From: Siphonodentalium dalli
Taxonomy: Eukaryota > Mollusca > Scaphopoda > Gadilida > Siphonodentaliidae
DNA: 64,000 nucleotides
NCBI GenBank assembly: GCA_032622095.1
Contig: CP136065.1
Span: 204,052,618 to 204,116,617 of the forward strand
Direction: 5' to 3'
The position numbers were made by a program, and so were the translations under genes. Shown here piece by piece: positions 12,109 to 22,392 of the stretch (position 1 is its first letter; every line of letters begins with the position of its first letter). The notes beneath the pieces are model-generated. The model made no database searches and had not been told where the DNA came from. It saw only the letters and a list, made by a program, of their open reading frames with translations.

Positions 12109-13514
12109 TTATTCCAAGGACGGCGACACCATCGAATGCCCCGATGCTGCGTCAGAGTCAACAGACAAGTACTGCTCCTCGTTGGGAGATGTACATAACC
12201 TCTGATTTGCCTGGTTGTTATAGCCATCCGACGACTCCACATCATCCGAATCATGAAATCTTTTGAGGGAAGGTCTCGCATCGTCCATCGGATCATCAAA
12301 CAAATCCTTCTGTGTGTCGTCAGGCGAACCTGACGCAGGGACAGTAGGTTGCGGACCAGGATGGGTGACGTCCTCCGAGTCAAAAGGCACAAAGAGCCCC
12401 TCCACCGTCGCGGAGGATATCACCTCCGGATTGGGCGAAGGGGGAGATTTACTCCCCTGTTTCGCAACAGAGTCCTCTGTTGGAGGGGCAGGGGGTGCTC
12501 CCGGAGCGACAACTGGAGACCGGGTCTCCAATGAGGGGTCCCCCGGCGGGGGGATCTCTGGCGGGGGTTCCCGCTGCATCTCCTGCCGGGCAAGAGGGTT
12601 CGAATCGGACAGAGACGTATCGAGCTCCCTCGCCGTCCCGGTGGATATCTCCACCCGAGAAGACGAGGGGGAGGCTGACCTCCCTGCGCCCCAGCAGAGT
12701 CCTCTGCTGGTGCGGTATGGTTAGCACCCTTCGGACCTGACTTCGGTGGAAGGTTCCACCTCGGAAGTACCAAATTAAAGTCCTCGTTAACAGCAGATGC
12801 GTATGTACGAATAGGTCTGCTAAGCACACCAGCCGCCTGGAACTCCGACTGCTCCGCTCGCCGCTGTTGAACACGCTTGGGGCAATCGGGATCCCGGCTC
12901 ATGTGCCCAACGTTTTTACACGCGAAGCACAAGGGCGGCCTGCCCGGAATGAGCAGCGGGCAAATCTGGCCCCTCCCCATGTCGATATAGGCCGGCATGC
13001 GCTGTAAGGCACTGTAAGTTAATTTCATCACGGCCTCCTTCTTCCCGTTTGCATAATGTCGGCCCTCCACCGCATCATATTTGTCAACAAGAGTCATGAC
13101 TGGTCCAAATCTTTTTAAAAATTTTAAGATCGATTCGGTCGACATATGGTACGGAACCCAAAAAATTTGAATGGTTACTGTCTGCTCAAAGAAAGGCTTC
13201 ATTGTAAACACAACACCAGAGTCAAATGTATGAGAAGAACTACCAATTGCAAATTGATCTTTATACTGCTCGAAGTACTGGTCATGAGTAAAAGTTACGT
13301 ACCAGATGTCCGCCCTCTGCAATCTATAAAACGCCGAAATAGTAGTGACATCCACAATCAAAAAACGAAAATAGGCAACCATCTGTTTCGTGGTCAGCAT
13401 TCTCGATCCCGGCCCGGACACACGAATCTCCAAAGTCCGGGCCGCCCGATCTTCATTTACATCATTGTCGCCATGGCGACGTCCCTGGCGGACCAAACAA
13501 ACAGCAATCAGCAA
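12109..13514 (-). pseudogene. ORF1: zinc-knuckle protein of Keno-1
   Basis: The reading frame from 13514 lacks a suitable ATG at the family position. The homologous start (MA..NEDRA in Keno-2) is shifted by one base near 13475. Conserved parts are NEDRAARTLEIRV, a middle IFWVPYHMSTESILKFLKRFG block, and the knuckle CFACKNVGHMSRDPDC near residue 195. A frameshift within the Pro/Ser-rich tail moves the C-terminus (ending near 12109) into a second frame. This is the RNA-binding partner of ORF2 in the element's RNP. Confidence 0.82.
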
Positions 13515-13537
13515 TCAAAATAAATCAAAACTAGCCC

Positions 13538-13547
13538 TTTGAGTTTA
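13538..13547 (-). ncRNA. U2 snRNA 5' part, small downstream piece
   Basis: Continues U2 nt 22-31 after the 5' piece at 14675-14698 (minus strand: TAA then ACTCAAAG). It was separated from that piece when the fold-back element inserted. The TTA at 13545-13547 is that element's target duplication. Confidence 0.6.
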
Positions 13548-14674
13548 TAGTTAGGGAGCCCGCATATGTTCTATTTACACTTTTGCGTACAAAAGGTTTG
13601 ACCCCCTAAAGTTGGTACCAATAATGGAACATTCTGAAAAACCGATTTCTTAAGTTGCGCATTCCTGGGGTTTAGGGGCCGCTGAACCCCAAAAAGTGCC
13701 AAAAATCACTTCTATTTACACTTCCGTGTACATCGATGAATTTTGGTTTGATGATACTCCTAAGTGTACTGATTAAGAAAACACAACTTAAGAAAGGGAT
13801 TTTCCTGGGGTTTTCAGATAAGAAAGGGTGTCCCATGCTGAACCCCAAAACGTGATTTTTCACTTTTTTTTATACTTTCGCGTACATCCATAATTTTTGG
13901 TCTCAAAGTACTTTGATATATACTAATTATAAAAACACAACTTAAGAAGCAACATTTGTATACATTTTACTAGATTTTCCGCTATAATTTTCATAAAACT
14001 GGCTCACTTATAGTTCTAGAAAATGGATCGGGTTGGGGGGGGGGGGGGGGGGTAACAAGTCTCGTTCTTATCAGAAAACGACATGAATATATATTTCTTA
14101 AGTTGATCGTATCGATTTAGGGATGTATTGGTTGTAATAGTGCAACGTTCCAGGGGTGTACGCACATACACACACGTTGGACGAATGCAATCATGTAAAT
14201 AAAAGTGATTTTTTACGTTTTGGGGGGTGACCCGATGACCCCCTTCTTATCTTAAAAGCCCAGGAAAAGTTGCTTCTTAAGTTGTGTTTTTATAATTAGT
14301 ATATATCAAAGTACTTTGAGACCAAAAATTATGGATGTACGCGAAAGTATAAAAAAAAGTGAAAAATCACGTTTTGGGGTTCAGCATGGGACCCACTTTC
14401 TTATCTGAAAACCCCAGGAAAATCCCTTTCTTACGTTGTGTTTTCTTTATCGGTACACTTAGGAGTATCATCAAACCAAAATTCATCGATGTACGCGGAA
14501 GTGTAAATAGAAGTGATTTTTGGCACTTTTGGGGGTTCAGCGGCCCCTAAACCCCAGGAATGCGCAACTTAAGAAATCGGTTTTTCAGAATGTTCCATTA
14601 TTGGTACCAACTTTAGGGGGTCAAACCTTTTGTACGCAAAAGTGTAAATGGAACATATGCGGGCTCCCTAACTA
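13548..14674. mobile_element. Fold-back DNA element with 406-bp inverted arms and TTA target duplication
   Basis: The left arm 13548-13953 and the right arm 14269-14674 are near-identical in inverse orientation. Each begins TAGTTAGGGAGCCCGCATATG-like at the outer end (outermost 8 bases TAGTTAGG). The 315-bp core includes an 18-G tract near 14036. TTA flanks both ends (13545-13547, 14675-14677), which fits the TWA target duplications of PIF/Harbinger. There is no coding capacity, so it is non-autonomous. Assignment to Harbinger rests on the 3-bp duplication only. Its ends were not found beside the transposase at 56 kb. Confidence 0.78.
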
Positions 14675-14698
14675 TTAGCCAAAAGGCCGAGAAGCGAT
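14675..14698 (-). ncRNA. U2 snRNA gene copy 1, 5' end
   Basis: Minus strand starts ATCGCTTCTCGGCC and runs through TTTTGGCTAA, matching human U2 nt 1-24 base for base. The gene then meets the fold-back element and Keno-1. The 3' domain of this copy is missing. Confidence 0.9.
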
Positions 14699-15282
14699 GC
14701 CGATTTTTCGCGGAAAAAAATCGGGCCATTCAGCAGGAACCGTCGAGAAAATGGTTTTAATAAAAGGTGTGTCATCAAATCCCAGGAATCGACATGAATC
14801 TTGAAAAAGAAAGAAATATGCATGAGAAGCGAAAATGGCGAAATTCCGGTGTTTTGCATGAAGCATGTGTTCGGATTTTGTTACAATTAGAATAAACACA
14901 AGAATTTCGTCATTTTTTTTCGTGACTCCATTTGAGACGTACGACGTACGTTCTTCTGACTCTATTTAATACTGTACTGTTGATCCATTATAAGCTCATC
15001 GAGTCGTGCAAACCAAAATGTTGCGAAAGATGCTGAATGTCGCGAAATCTGAACCTTACTTTTTTGCAATAGTTTTCTTTGCATTTGTGAAATTACATTA
15101 AGGGTGATTTAGAATAAACGTTGTTCATTGTAATATGAATGCAATGCAAACGCTCTTTATCAACAATGTGTGGTATCTGTTCTTATCAGCATGACATCTA
15201 AACATTCGAAATGAAACTCTGTTCCATGTCAGAAGGTACAGAGAGGTTGGGGAGGGGCAACTAATTTTAGATTATTTAAGAA
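14699..15282 (-). promoter_or_regulatory. U2 array spacer 1, including U2 upstream region
   Basis: About 0.58 kb between the 5' end of U2 copy 1 and the 3' end of copy 2. It is nearly identical to 21399-21995, 27737-28321 and 39918-40435. It must contain the U2 promoter (snRNA PSE/DSE), but I cannot place those boxes with confidence. Directly upstream of U2 there is a small inverted repeat (CGATTTTTCGCGGAAAAAAATCG on the plus strand, here 14700-14723 broadly). A sense-strand copy of the U2 target motif lies at 15167-15190. Confidence 0.7.
15167..15190 (+). repeat. Inverted U2-like target motif in spacer 1
   Basis: TGTGTGGTATCTGTTCTTAT then CAGC on the plus strand resembles U2 nt 30-53 in the opposite orientation to the array. 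It is present in all four spacers. Confidence 0.65.
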
Positions 15283-15402
15283 TGGGCCGATCCCGGAGGT
15301 ACTGCAATACCGGGCCAACCCGTGGCGAGGTTAGAGCAAGCTCTAGGCCACTCGCCTACAGTCAAAAATCAGATATTAAGCTGATGAGAACAGATAATAC
15401 AC
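15283..15402 (-). ncRNA. U2 snRNA gene copy 2, 3' part, with internal deletion
   Basis: Begins after Keno-2's A-tail with AGTGTATTATCTG (nt 30 on) and ends near TCGGCCCA. The Sm-like ATTTTTGA, the CTTGCTCTAACC segment and the GGTATTGCAGTACCTCC loop are clear. Compared with copy 3 it lacks about 34 nt covering stem-loop IIb between two ATCTGAT/ACTGAT-type repeats, and has G-to-T in the branch-point recognition region. Confidence 0.88.
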
Positions 15403-15688
15403 TTTTTTTTTTTTATAAAATGTTTATTAAGGAATAATAATGAATTATGGTATCGGTACAAATGTGAAAAATATAACAAGAAAGCAAAATGGTAATAATG
15501 TATGGTATAGAATGAAAAGGAATAGAAAGCCGACAACCGGCCAGCACCGCACCGACCCTCGCCCCGAATAAAAACAGACGAATCTGCGGTATCACAGGCC
15601 TGGAGCGAGGATCGTACGAAACAAAAAGAGTTGAGCAATAATAATTGCCCACCCAACTCCCCACGAAAAATGAAAGGAAAGAAAAACA

Positions 15689-15748
15689 GAGTTATCAATC
15701 CGGCATCCCGGAGACTCAAAGGTCACCACGATGCAGGAAGGATAACTC
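15689..15748 (-). other. 3' UTR hairpin, first copy, Keno-2
   Basis: 60 nt, closed by GAGTTATC/GATAACTC. It has one unpaired change in the CCGGCAT arm. Same fold as in Keno-1 and Keno-3. Confidence 0.65.
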
Positions 15749-15764
15749 CACTGAAAAGTAAACA

Positions 15765-15824
15765 GAGTTATCAATCCTGCATCCCGGAGACTCAAAGGCC
15801 TCCACGATGCAGGAAGGATAACTC
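15765..15824 (-). other. 3' UTR hairpin, second tandem copy, Keno-2
   Basis: Identical length and closing stem. Separated from the first copy by a 16-bp linker also present after the Keno-1 hairpin. The unit of about 76 bp has been tandemly duplicated. Confidence 0.65.
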
Positions 15825-15836
15825 CAAAGGTGCACT

Positions 15837-18800
15837 CTAGAATGTGAATTCCACTTTGCCGTTCGAAATCCGACAGATATCAGTTGTTACCAACCAATAC
15901 CGGTCGAACTCCGAACGGTGGAGGCGCGAGTAATCCGTCAGGATGCGAATCTTTAAACGATTCAAAAAGTCTACTATCAGTTTGTTGGAATGGGTCGTAC
16001 CTTTGTAAAATTTCGCCTCGTTGCGGAAATACCAAATGGTGCTAATAGCTTCCGTCAGAAGGACGAGAATCGTAGCTTTGTGATGCCTGTCAAGATTCGG
16101 GGGCAATTGCAAAAACCGCACAATGTTTGCGAGGGGTTTAATTTCCGATTTGGGCTGTAAATTATTGGCCCACTGAAAAATTAGCCGCCATAATGGTTGA
16201 ACTCGGGCACAAAGACAAATAGATGTTGGTGAGATTCGACATCTGTACGACAAAGGGGGCATAATTTATAAGGCTGTATTTTCAAATAATGTAAAAGTTG
16301 ATTTACAGGTAAAATATCATGTGCTAACTTCCAAATGTCTCTCCTTGCAACGGGACCGATAAAGGGGTGGTGTATATTGTTCCAAGTTACGTTAAACTGA
16401 ATATCAGGGTATCTGTTAATAACAATGGGGGACTTAACAATTTTACCTAGAAAATCCAAGTAAAATTGTTTGGTAGTGAAACTGTCAAAATTAAAATCGG
16501 GGCGAATTATCAGATATTTCCTAAGGGGTGCGAGCACCTTGGTATAAAATGGGGGAGGTTGTTCAGAACAATGGGGAATCAAATTGGTGCGGAGTTCAGG
16601 TTTAAAACAAATTAGTGATAAGCCGATCCAATATGTAACAAAGCAACCCCATCGGATATTGGGGAATTTCATGTATCGTTGAAGATGTTGCATATAAAAT
16701 GCATCTAATTTGGAAGGAATATGAGAAAGCCCCGTTCCGGCCCGCAGTTTGCTTTCGCAAACCGTGAGGCGGGACAGGGGTTCCTGCTTATTCTCCCAAA
16801 TGAATTTGTACATCTTGGAATTGAAAGAACATAAATAGGCTGCAGAAAGGGGAATAATAGAACAATAGTACCATAATTTGGATAAAGCATATGTATTAAC
16901 AAGGACGGTGCGGGAGAAGGGAGTCAATTTTCTATCAAACGAATTTTGGAGTACGCCCGAAAATTTGGAAAGAAGATTATGAAAATGACCATCTAGGGAA
17001 ATATCATTACCATATTGAATGCCTAAAAGTTTTTGATGAGAGACCCATTTTCAGCCATGTGGCGTGTCTGCGGTCTCTCCAGGAGCCTAAAAATATACCG
17101 GCTGATTTGTTCAGATTTAATTTTGCACCGGAAGCTTTACCAAAAAGGGTGCAATTAGCGAAGATATGTTCTATAGAAATGTCATTTGTGACTATCGTAG
17201 TGACGTCATCCGCATACGCAGCTAGCTTTATCGGTTCAGTGGAACACTGAACCGACAAACCCAAAATCTGCGTATCCGAACGGAATTTGATCAAGAGGGG
17301 TTCTAAACATAGGACGTACAAAAGTGGAGAAATACTGCAGCTTTGGCGTACAGATCGTGTAACGGGAAAAGGGTCAGAAAGAAATTGATTGACAATAACG
17401 GATGAAGTAATGTTGGTATAAAATAGCGTGATCCAGGAAATGAAAGAGGGGCCGAAACCATAAGCCGAAAGGGCACGAAAAAGATAAGTGTGGTCAACGC
17501 GATCGAAAGCTTTAGCTTGGTCAAGTGAAATCAGGGCACACCGAATATTTTTGTTATTTACGTAATCAATGAGATTATGTAATAGATGAGCATTATCTAA
17601 AATTGACCGACCGGGAACGCCGCAAGTTTGGTCAGAGTGCACTAAAGTGCCGATGACGTCCCGGAGGCGGTTTGTGAAAAATTTTGAAAGTATTTTGTAA
17701 TCGTAATTCAATAAACTAATTGGCCTGTAATTAGAAACAAGTTCGGGGTGCTGGGGGTCTTTAAGGAGTAAAACAATAAGGGACTGTCGCTGCGAGGCAG
17801 ACAGTTGACCTGAAAGGAAACAGTGATTATATAAATGATGTAGGATGGGCGCGATATAATCAAGAAAAGTAAAATAAAATTCCTTGCCTAACCCATCGCT
17901 ACCGGGTGATTTATTATTTTTCATCTGGGAAACCGCAGTTTTAATTTCATCGATAGAAATGGGGGAATCACATAAGGATTGATCAGAGGGCGATAGCTGG
18001 GGTAAATCAGATAAGAAATCCGAACAAGCGGAATCATCAATCGGCTCAGCAGTAAAAAGGTCTGAATAGAATGCCCGAAATTGAGTTAAAATGTCTTGAG
18101 AATCTGTATAATTAGTGTCAGCTACAGTTACCGAGGAAATAGTTTTCCTGGAACCACGATGGTGCTCCATCCGATGGAAGTGCGAGGAAGTGGATTCCTG
18201 AGAATCCAACTCCCGCGCACGACATCGAATGAAGGACCCGTGTTCCAGTTCCAAATATAACCCGTGGAGCTTTTGGCGCAATGCCGCAATTTGCTCAGAA
18301 TAATGACCGGGGTTAAATTTTTCTAATGTGCATAAATTAAAATACTGCTGTTCCAGATTACGAATGACAGATTTATGGGAATGGGAAAGCCGTTTACTAT
18401 GAGTAATGACGAAAGACTTTATCTTCCTTTTGACCCCCTCCCACCAATCGGACGTGACGGCATCAGCGGCCACGCCCGACGTGAGAGAAGACCAAAAGGG
18501 GAGAAAGTCCTCCTGAAAATTTTTGGCATTGGCCTTCCAATAACCACGGCCGAAAGACTGGCAATTGAATTTTTTTATGGTGAATGAAATCGCATCATGA
18601 TCAGAAATACAACCAACAATCTGTTTAAAAGAATGAAGAGATGAAACCAAGGACTAGGAGACATAGAACCGATCGAGCCGAGAAGCACTATATCCCCGAG
18701 TCCAGGTATACTGCGTTGCTGTGGGTTCGTAATGACGAAAGACATCCTTAAGTTTAAATTTGTTACGTAAATCAGCCCATTTCCGGGACACAGGAAGGAC

Positions 18801-19277
18801 CCGGTCGTGACCAATTCGATCGAGCGACACATCGACGAAATTAAAATCTCCCCCGATAATAATCGGGCGAATACAAACCAAATGAGGGATAACTCGATCA
18901 AAAAGGTCACGACGGGGTCCGCCGCTATTATTTGGCGCATAAACATTAATCAGGCGAAGTAATTGGTCATCAATTAAAATATCTAGTACGACCATGCGCC
19001 TGTCAGTATCATAAAATAGTTTGTCAATTTGAACATCTAAATGAGGCGAAATCAAAATAGCAGCACCACGTGACGTGTTTGTACCATAAGAATAAAAACC
19101 TTTCATGTCGAGAGTAGCATTAAGTGAATCGGCTTCCAACTTGCCCAAGATGTGAGTTTCTTGTAAAAAGATAATGTCAATGGAATTAAAACAGATAAGC
19201 ATTTTCAAAAGGCGCTGTTTTTGAGTACTGCCCAGGCCATTGCAGTTGAGTGAGGCTATTTGTAAATTCGCCATCAT
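15837..19277 (-). pseudogene. ORF2: APE endonuclease / reverse transcriptase of Keno-2
   Basis: Starts MMANLQIASLNCNGLG at 19277. The endonuclease (QETHI, GGDFNFVD, RLDRFYVS) runs to an in-frame TAG near 18654. After it the frame continues for about 545 codons with SDHDAISF, NKSPGSDGLGKEFY, NYRPISLLNYDYK, DQTCGVPGRSI, DQAKAFDRVDHTYLF, RQSCSISPLLYVLC (one Gly changed to Ser in the usual RQG) and AAYADDVTTIV. A frameshift near 17000 leads to the C-terminal domain (16927-16181). A last shift gives the end at 15837. The CPLCRTD knuckle lies near 16240. It is dead as it stands, but only a handful of lesions separate it from an open frame, so it is a relatively young copy. Confidence 0.92.
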
Positions 19278-19463
19278 TAATGGTTGATATCAAACAAAAA
19301 GACACCACAGCAACGCCCACAAAAATGAAAAAATAAGCAAGGGAGAAAATTGAGGCAACGCGGGCGCAACCTTCGCCGCCCCGCGAGCGCTGGCATACCG
19401 ACGCACACGAACCAACAAAGGAGGCCCCCGCGCCAACCACAACAAACACCGATAAAAGTGCAG

Positions 19464-19493
19464 GGTCGCAGAGTGCGCTAAACTCTGACGACC
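19464..19493 (-). other. Inter-ORF hairpin, copy a, Keno-2
   Basis: GGTCG pairs with CGACC and AGAGT with ACTCT. Same position and length as the Keno-1 hairpins, with different paired bases. Confidence 0.62.
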
Positions 19494-19738
19494 CAACGTG
19501 AAATTAAACGAAAAGCGCGGACAGCACATCGACAAACTCGAACGAGCAGAGTGCAGTCTAAATCGGCCACACTCTGATCGACCAAGCAAGTCGACAAACC
19601 GCCCACAAACAATAGAAAATATGGAGAACAATGAGACAGTGCGACAACGATGCCGGTCAGCAAACGAAGAGCGGATTACCGGTGAACGAAAACCGCCCTG
19701 GAAAGTCGCCACACCGTCAACAAAGTCTAAAAGTGCAG

Positions 19739-19768
19739 GGTCACCGAGTGCGATACACTCTGGTGACC
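19739..19768 (-). other. Inter-ORF hairpin, copy b, Keno-2
   Basis: GGTCACC pairs with GGTGACC and GAGTG with CACTC. It is 275 bp from copy a, the same spacing as in Keno-1. Confidence 0.62.
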
Positions 19769-20023
19769 AAGCACTGAGAAACCAAAATGAAATAACACTG
19801 AGTAGCCGGCACAGCGACAAACCCGATCGAGCAGAGAACGGCTTAAATCGGCCGTAATCTGATCGACCGCGAATGTCGACATACCGGCCACCCACAACAA
19901 TACACACAGAGAACAAAACACAGGATAAATCAGGGACGGTCCAAGGTCGGGGTGGGGGTCGCATAAGAAGAAGAATAGTCCTTAAACACAAGTCCAAATC
20001 GTTCATATTAAACTTAAACAATC

Positions 20024-21307
20024 TCAAGAAGGCGATGGCGGCAACGACGAGCCCACCGACGAACACTCTTCGGCAGGGAGCTTCTTAACCCGAGCATAGT
20101 TCCGTTCGTATTCAGCATCTGAAGAGAAACCATCCGACTCGTGTTCCCTCTTCCTGGAGAACCGGGGTTCCGACATCTCGACTACATCAAACACATCCTC
20201 CTGTGTGTCGGCAGGGTCGGATGACTCTGCCGCAGGGACAGGAGGGGACGGACCAGTAGGAGACTGGTCAAAGGGACCGATCATGTCCTGCTGTGTCGCG
20301 GTGGATAATTCCACCGGAGGGCCAGCGGTGGGAGGCTTATCCGTCGCTCCCAACGAGCCTACGGGAGACCGGGTCTCCAGCGGGGGGTCCCGCTCTGACA
20401 CTGACGCCGCAATCTCCTGTGCCGTCGCGGTTGACACAACAACCAGAGGGGGCACAGGAGGAACAGGAGAGTCGCGGTTGACACAACAACCGGAGGGGGC
20501 ACAGGAGGAACAGGAGAAACAGGAGGGGGAAGCTCACCCCCCTGCCCCCCAACAGAGTCCTCTGTCGGAGGGTCAGGGGTCTTACCCAAAATCTCCTTCT
20601 CGATCATGGTGACCGGCGTAACCACTCGCGCATAGCTCCGTGGCGGGGCCCTCCTGGTCCCAGAAGGGCTCTCCCTGTCTGCAGCCTCGGCATGGCGCCG
20701 AGCCATCCGTGTTGGGCACGACGCGTCCTTACTGTGATGGCCAACACATTTACAAGTAAAACAGAGGGGTGGCCGCCCCGGAATAAGGACAGGGCAGATG
20801 CCCCGACCAATTTCCAAGGAAGGTGGAATCATCTGAAACTTTTGGAAGGAACACGTCATGATGACAATTCTCTCGCTGGTCGTGAATACCGATTGGTCCA
20901 CCTGCATGGTCACATCTCTGAGAGTATGAATGGTGCCATATCCCCCTAGAGCTCGAACAAGGACCTCATTGGACACAAAGTAAGGCACCCATAGAATGCG
21001 CATTTGGAATCGTTTTTCAAAAAACGGTTTAAATGACAAGTCCACACCGAAATGGAAAGAATGGATGCCTCCGGTACCGGCTGAGCTATCCAAAAAGGAA
21101 TGGTAAGCTGGTTCCTTTGCAAATGTTATAAACCACTGGTCAGGCCTCTTCAGCCGGAAAATTGCGTCAATGGAAACCAATTCGACCCCAGCATCCTTAA
21201 GTAGCACCGCAAAGTTGGTAGGCTTTAAAAGCCTGAAGTTTGGTCCGTAGGCCCGCACCTGAACGGTGCGCCCCGCCCTGTCCTCATTGACGAAACTGCC
21301 GGCCATC
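20024..21307 (-). pseudogene. ORF1: zinc-knuckle protein of Keno-2
   Basis: The likely start is MAGSFVNEDRAGRTVQV at 21307 (the frame is open further upstream). It is open to about 20359, then shifts to the frame ending at 20024. The middle block ILWVPYFVSNEVLVRALGGYG is followed by GRPPLCFTCKCVGHHSKDASC (C-x2-C-x4-H-x6-C, near residue 190), then a Pro/Glu-rich acidic tail containing small tandem repeats near 20430-20540, which may have caused the shift. It is the RNA-binding component of the element's RNP by homology. Confidence 0.85.
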
Positions 21308-21357
21308 CCTGACCGACAGCAACACAAAAGCAATTAAAACACAATGAAACTAACCTT

Positions 21358-21398
21358 CAGATACACACTTTGACTTAGTCAAAAAGCCGAGAAGCGAT
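21358..21398 (-). ncRNA. U2 snRNA gene copy 2, 5' end
   Basis: 41 nt starting ATCGCTTCTCGGC at 21398 and ending GTGTATCTG at the Keno-2 junction. It carries substitutions in the stem I loop region (TTTTTGACTAAG against TTTTGGCTAAG), so this half is decaying. Confidence 0.88.
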
Positions 21399-21995
21399 GC
21401 CGATTTTTTGCGGAAAAAAATCGGGCCATTCAGCAGGAACCGTCGAGAAAATGGTTTTAATAAAAGGTGTGTCGTCATCAAATCCCAGGAATCGACATGA
21501 ATCCTGAAAAAGAAAGAAATATGCATGAGAAGCGAAAATGGCGAAATTCCGGTGTTTTGCATGAAGCATGTGTTCGGATTTTGTTACAATTAGAATAAAC
21601 ACAAGAATTTCGTCATTTTTTTCGTGACTCCATTTGAGACGTACGACGTACGTTCTTCTGACTCTATTTAATACTGTACTGTTGATCCATTATAAGCTCA
21701 TCGAGTCGTGCAAACCAAAATGTTGCGAAAGATGCTGAATGTCGCGAAATCTGAACCTTACTTTTTTGCAATAGTTTTCTTTGCATTTGTGAAATTACCT
21801 TAAGGGTGATTTAGAATAAACGTTGTTCATTGTAATATGAATGCAATGCAAACGCTCTTTATCAACAATGTGTGGTATCTGTTCTGATAATATCAGCATG
21901 ACATCTAAACATTCGAAATGAAACTCTGTTCCATATCAGAAGGTACAGAGAGGTTGAAGGGGGGGGGGGCCAACTAATTTTAGATTATTTAAGAA
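21399..21995 (-). promoter_or_regulatory. U2 array spacer 2, including U2 upstream region
   Basis: Homologous to the other three spacers and collinear along its whole length. Contains the inverted U2-like motif at 21869-21897, here with a 5-nt insertion. A G-tract near 21959 lies just beyond the U2 3' end. Confidence 0.7.
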
Positions 21996-22149
21996 TGGGC
22001 CGATCCCGGAGGTACTGCAATACCGGGCCAACCGTGGCGAGGTTAGAGCAAGCTCTAGGCCACTCGCCTACAGTCAAAAATCAGTTTAATATCGAAGTCC
22101 CCATTTGGGGACGTATCAGATATTAAGCTGATAAGAACAGATACTACAC
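21996..22149 (-). ncRNA. U2 snRNA gene copy 3, complete 3' part
   Basis: About 154 nt, from AGTGTAGTATCTG to TCGGCCCA. With the 30 nt upstream of the break this would give a U2 of about 185-187 nt, the normal metazoan length. It contains the GUAGUA branch-point recognition sequence, stem-loop IIb (GTCCCCAAATGGGGAC), the Sm-like ATTTTTGA and the final stem-loop with GGTATTGCAGTACCTCC. It is the best U2 sequence in the window, but it is detached from its promoter and 5' end by Keno-3. Confidence 0.93.
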
Positions 22150-22288
22150 TTTTTTTTTTGTAACGGTTACAAAAGAGTACAGTAATATAATGAAAGGAAT
22201 GCAAAGCTGGCAATCTGCCAGCACTGTACCGGTCCCCGTTTGGTAATAATTATTACCCACCCAACTCCCCTCGAAAAATTGTTGGATA

Positions 22289-22348
22289 GAGTTACCGATC
22301 CCGCATCTCGGAGACACAAAGTTCTCCGCGATGCAGGAAGGATAACTC
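22289..22348 (-). other. 3' UTR hairpin, Keno-3
   Basis: 60 nt. GAGTTACC/GGATAACTC closes the stem with one wobble or mismatch. The CCGCAT/ATGCAGG and GGAGA/TCTCC pairings are kept. The sequence has diverged from Keno-1/2, but length and fold are conserved. Confidence 0.65.
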
Positions 22349-22392
22349 CAACGAATCCGACAAAAAGAAGGCCGACTATAGAGTGCTCGGTA

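Larger units (their letters stand above)
7816..13537 (-). mobile_element. Keno-1, U2-targeted Tx1-clade LINE (degenerate, near full length)
   Basis: About 5.7 kb. The tail is 15 A (T run 7816-7830), and the 3' UTR holds one 60-nt hairpin. ORF2 is degenerate. A leader of about 0.75 kb contains two hairpins. ORF1 and a short 5' UTR complete it. The 3' junction is AGTGTAGTATCTG of U2. The 5' junction is U2 up to about nt 31 (GGCTAA...CTCAAAG), now split by a later fold-back insertion. Aligned to Keno-2 it has lost about 265 bp of ORF2 near 8908 and about 35 bp near 9325, so it is an old copy. Confidence 0.88.
15403..21357 (-). mobile_element. Keno-2, U2-targeted Tx1-clade LINE
   Basis: About 5.96 kb, with a 12-A tail (15403-15414). 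U2 sequence lies on both sides: 15283-15402 downstream and 21358-21398 upstream. The shared target segment is AGTGTA(G)TATCTG, about 12-13 bp. Layout is 5' UTR of about 50 bp, ORF1, a structured leader, ORF2, and a 3' UTR with two tandem hairpins. Reading frames are broken at a few points but all conserved motifs survive. Confidence 0.92.

Noticed and set aside
12263-12724. Long plus-strand frames (12263-12724, 20205-20612, 26377-26826)
   Set aside because: Shadows of the GC-rich acidic ORF1 tails on the opposite strand; Gly/Ser-rich composition follows from the antisense of Pro/Ser codons.
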